This document shows, in pieces, positions 6,831 to 8,408 of a DNA stretch of 8,408 nucleotides (positions are counted from its first letter, which is position 1; the number at the start of each line of letters is the position of its first letter). Below the pieces are notes generated by a model. That model saw only the letters and a program-made list of their open reading frames with translations. It was not told the DNA's origin and ran no database searches. Location: NCBI GenBank assembly GCA_017849315.1, contig JAFIHQ010000188.1:1-8408 (forward strand), given 5' to 3'. The stretch comes from Treponema sp. (GTDB taxonomy: Bacteria > Spirochaetota > Spirochaetia > Treponematales > Rectinemataceae). Made by a program: the position numbers and the translations under genes.

Positions 6831-6960
6831 CGCTTACTCCTCTTTGTCGGAAAGCACAGGGCTGGACAGTACAGGTTCATGGCACTCCCCTTCATGATGG
6901 CACCTATTATGGTATCCATGATGCCCCACGAAGAGGGACCGCATGAAGAGGCACCCCTGT
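6831..6960 (-). promoter_or_regulatory. ftcD: Structured ftcD leader with alternative pairings around the ribosome binding site
   Basis: On the minus-strand transcript, CCTCTTCATG (6942-6951, including the short ORF's start codon) is complementary to CATGAAGGGG (6887-6896), ten pairs with one G-U. Nested inside is a hairpin of GGCATC (6920-6925) with GGTGCC (6899-6904), enclosing ATGG/CCAT (6916-6919 with 6909-6912). The ftcD ribosome binding site AAGAGGAG (6837-6844, six bases before ATG) is complementary over six bases to CCTCTT, which occurs twice (6946-6951 and 6931-6936). The first copy cannot pair with both 6887-6896 and the binding site, so two exclusive folds exist. I recognise no described riboswitch class here. 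Pairings were found by eye, without folding energies. Confidence 0.35.
6834..6944 (-). CDS. Possible His-rich 36-residue leader peptide upstream of ftcD
   Basis: This short ORF starts at ATG 6942-6944, preceded by AGGGG nine bases upstream. It ends at TAA 6834-6836, leaving only three bases before the ftcD ATG. Residues 8-23 read HHGYHNRCHHEGECHE: six histidines (8, 9, 12, 16, 17, 22; all CAT codons) and two cysteines (15, 21). Its last codons, AAA GAG GAG, are also the ftcD ribosome binding site, so translation of the peptide would control access to it. The coupling geometry and the match between histidine content and a histidine-catabolic gene suggest a leader peptide; the Cys/His pattern could instead bind metal. 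It may also be chance: the gap is rich in CAT and ATG, a second small ORF exists in another frame, and the upstream frame is closed by the helicase stop. No family is recognised. Confidence 0.33.
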   Translation of the reverse strand: MRSLFVGHHGYHNRCHHEGECHEPVLSSPVLSDKEE

Positions 6961-6963
6961 GGA

Positions 6964-6992
6964 ATTATGTACGCTTTTCGGCAATCTGGCTA
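6964..6992 (-). promoter_or_regulatory. Candidate sigma70-type promoter for the ftcD leader
   Basis: On the minus strand a -35-like TAGCCA (6987-6992, 4 of 6 to TTGACA, overlapping the helicase stop codon) is followed after 17 bases by a -10-like CATAAT (6964-6969, 5 of 6 to TATAAT). Transcription would start near 6957-6958, just before a G-rich ribosome binding site and the short leader ORF. The match is by eye and modest, so read-through from the helicase is equally possible. Confidence 0.3.
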
Positions 6993-8408
6993 TTGTTTTT
7001 TTGTGTTACGGTCTTTGCGCGGTTTGTAGGTGCGCGACGAATGCGGCGAGGACGAACCCGAAGAGAACCTGTGCGCCTGATCTCTTCCATATCGCTCTCC
7101 CGACCGCGATCTGTCTCCTGATCTCGATCTATCTCCCGACCTTGCGCCATGCCTCTTGCCACCATAAGATTCGCCGCCCGAACTCCCGGTTTTTCCACCG
7201 GTTTCTTTGGGGTCTGCCAGCATAACCTTGGGCACACCACCTTTGGCCCTGGCGAGTGCGATTATTCTTTCGGCCTCCCTGTATGGCACGGTGACAAAGG
7301 AGAAGTTGTTGTATACTTCCACGCTTCCGATTTGACGATCTGAGAGTCCTGAAAGCTTCTTGAGTCTAGAGACGAGCGATCGCGGGTTAAGCCCGTCTTT
7401 TCTGCCTGCACCGATGGAGAGTCGCGTGATACCTGTATCGTCCACTGAGACTTCGCTTATGTCGCGGTATTTCTCCGGATTGAGTTGCGATGCAAAACCC
7501 TCCGCCAAAGCTGCACTTAGCGCCTCTTCGGCCGGCAGTTTTGCCAACAACTCCCGTGCAAAAGAAAGCCATGGACTATCTGGAATATCCTGCTCGCCTT
7601 CGGAATCAGCGGGAACAACGGTAGTCGCAATGGATGACTTCCGATCCGCCCGTTCCAGGATTCTTGCCTCGATTCGATCTTTCTGAGCATCCAGGATGCT
7701 TTGGATTTCGGGAATACTGCCTTTCTTAAGGTTCTTGCCCGAAACTTTCCTAATTCTGAACAGCCTATGGTATTCGTCTGGAGTCACGAAGGTGATAGCC
7801 GTGCCTGTGTTGCCGGCGCGCCCAGTTCTTCCAATGCGATGCAGATACTCGTCCGAATCATGAGGAAGTTCCCAGTTTATGACATGAGTGAGTTTTTCTA
7901 TATCGATGCCTCTCGCTGCGACGTCGGTCGCCACAAGAATGGTCACCCGCTTATCGCGGAACTTGCCCAAGACCCGCTCCCGCGCCTCCTGGGTTAAGTC
8001 GCCATGGAGTGCTTCCACCTGATAACCCCGCTCCGCAAGGCGCTTCGCCACAGTATCGGCTTCGACTTTTGTTGCAACAAAGACGATGCCGTAAAAATCG
8101 TCCTCGCTATCCACGATGCGGGACAATGCTTCTATCCGGTCTCGCTCCAAAACCTCGATCCACATCTGTTCTGCAAGATCTGTCGGCACAATTTCGTCCG
8201 CATCCTCTACAATTTCGATGGATCCCGTCCGTGCCTTAACAATGGATAAGACAGGCGCGCTTAAGGTGGCAGAAAAAAGCATGATTCTTGCGCTTGGGTT
8301 CATCGCGTCCATGACCTTAGTGATGTCGTCTATAAAACCCATATCGAGCATTTCGTCCGCTTCGTCCAAGACGAGATACTCGATGCCAGAAATGTCTAAA
8401 GTGCCGCG
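6990..8408 (-). CDS. deaD: DEAD-box ATP-dependent RNA helicase, DeaD/CsdA type (5' end outside window)
   Basis: ATP-dependent RNA unwinding enzyme, in known relatives acting in ribosome assembly, cold adaptation and mRNA turnover. The reading frame is open to the right edge, so the Q motif, Walker A and motifs Ia/Ib are missing; 472 residues are visible. Counting from the edge: motif II DEAD at 15-18, motif III SAT at 46-48, motif IV GIVFVAT near 107-113, motif V VATDVAARGID near 160-170, motif VI HRIGRTGRAG near 190-199. A linker of about 100 residues resembling the CsdA dimerisation region follows, then a DbpA-type RNA-binding domain (about 326-399). That order favours DeaD/CsdA over DbpA, which lacks the long linker. 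The last ~73 residues form a basic, disordered-looking Gly/Ser/Arg tail with hexapeptide repeats. The stop is TAG. The next gene starts 159 bases downstream, probably from its own promoter. Confidence 0.93.
   Translation of the reverse strand, partial: RGTLDISGIEYLVLDEADEMLDMGFIDDITKVMDAMNPSARIMLFSATLSAPVLSIVKARTGSIEIVEDADEIVPTDLAEQMWIEVLERDRIEALSRIVDSEDDFYGIVFVATKVEADTVAKRLAERGYQVEALHGDLTQEARERVLGKFRDKRVTILVATDVAARGIDIEKLTHVINWELPHDSDEYLHRIGRTGRAGNTGTAITFVTPDEYHRLFRIRKVSGKNLKKGSIPEIQSILDAQKDRIEARILERADRKSSIATTVVPADSEGEQDIPDSPWLSFARELLAKLPAEEALSAALAEGFASQLNPEKYRDISEVSVDDTGITRLSIGAGRKDGLNPRSLVSRLKKLSGLSDRQIGSVEVYNNFSFVTVPYREAERIIALARAKGGVPKVMLADPKETGGKTGSSGGESYGGKRHGARSGDRSRSGDRSRSGERYGRDQAHRFSSGSSSPHSSRTYKPRKDRNTKKQ
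7097..7150 (-). repeat. Three 18-base tandem repeats in the helicase tail
   Basis: Units at 7097-7114, 7115-7132 and 7133-7150 (the third more degenerate) encode tandem hexapeptides of the form S-G-D/E-R-S/Y-R/G, giving an Arg/Ser-rich stretch at about residues 424-441 of the visible protein. Known DEAD-box helicases often carry basic disordered tails that raise RNA affinity. The repeat is in frame, so copy-number change would alter tail length without breaking the gene. Confidence 0.8.

Noticed and set aside
6812..6919. Alternative minus-strand short ORF (35 codons) in another frame of the ftcD leader, overlapping the ftcD start
   Set aside because: It has a GGGG near its ATG and could be read, but it overlaps ftcD out of frame, shows no compositional theme and competes with the better-placed His-rich ORF. 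Chance ORFs of this size are common.
6831..6960. Known tetrahydrofolate riboswitch in the ftcD leader
   Set aside because: The conserved core sequences of that class, as I recall them, are not present; the pairing pattern differs as well.
6474..7121. Long plus-strand ORF (215 codons) crossing the ftcD start, the gap and the helicase end, with a hydrophobic stretch and a PHEEG/PHEEA repeat encoded by 6924-6953
   Set aside because: It is mostly antisense to two solid genes and has no ribosome binding site at its start or at internal ATGs near 6880-6921. Two of the three differences between its repeat copies are third-position changes, which is suggestive but far too few to call it coding.
1..8408. 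tRNA or rRNA genes, CRISPR arrays, insertion sequences, attachment sites
   Set aside because: None seen on either strand; nearly all of the sequence is accounted for by conserved minus-strand genes with consistent style.

Overview
The window is bacterial and dense. All seven substantial genes lie on the minus strand, so transcription runs from the right edge (8408) to the left edge (1). The contents are housekeeping and metabolic: an RNA helicase, folate one-carbon metabolism, an aminotransferase, tRNA modification and a cell-envelope SPOR protein. I saw no transposase, phage gene, CRISPR array, rRNA or tRNA. The style of the proteins (bifunctional FtcD-FchA, FolE2 rather than FolE, a MiaB of this type, intermediate GC by eye) recalls spirochaetes of the Treponema/Rectinema kind. 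That is inference from memory, not a search result.

Layout in transcription order: a 5'-truncated DeaD/CsdA-type DEAD-box helicase with a repetitive Arg/Ser/Gly tail (8408-6990); a 159-base gap that looks like a promoter plus structured leader carrying a His-rich 36-codon ORF; a fused glutamate formimidoyltransferase/formimidoyl-THF cyclodeaminase, ftcD (6830-5148); a fold-type I PLP aminotransferase (5095-3878); then a tight cluster of folE2 (3799-2987), a 125-residue membrane protein (2994-2617), miaB (2616-1276) and a SPOR-domain protein (1283-87). The last four overlap by 8 bases, abut, and overlap by 8 bases again, so they almost certainly form one translationally coupled operon. Beyond them, at 12-65, is a cluster of GC-rich inverted repeats.

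Biochemical links: FolE2 makes dihydroneopterin triphosphate, the precursor of folate (and of queuosine). FtcD-FchA uses tetrahydrofolate to collect the one-carbon unit of formiminoglutamate, a histidine-degradation product. MiaB thiomethylates A37 of tRNAs, next to the anticodon, where queuosine would occupy position 34.

Most of the window is ordinary. The part most worth following is the ftcD leader (6831-6992). It holds a candidate promoter, a short ORF with six histidine codons that ends three bases before the ftcD start, and RNA segments that can pair in mutually exclusive ways, one of them masking the ftcD ribosome binding site. That would be a plausible but unproven histidine-sensing control for a histidine-catabolic gene. 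A second pattern is the recurrence of short tandem duplications with periods divisible by three (12, 15, 18 bases) in five places.
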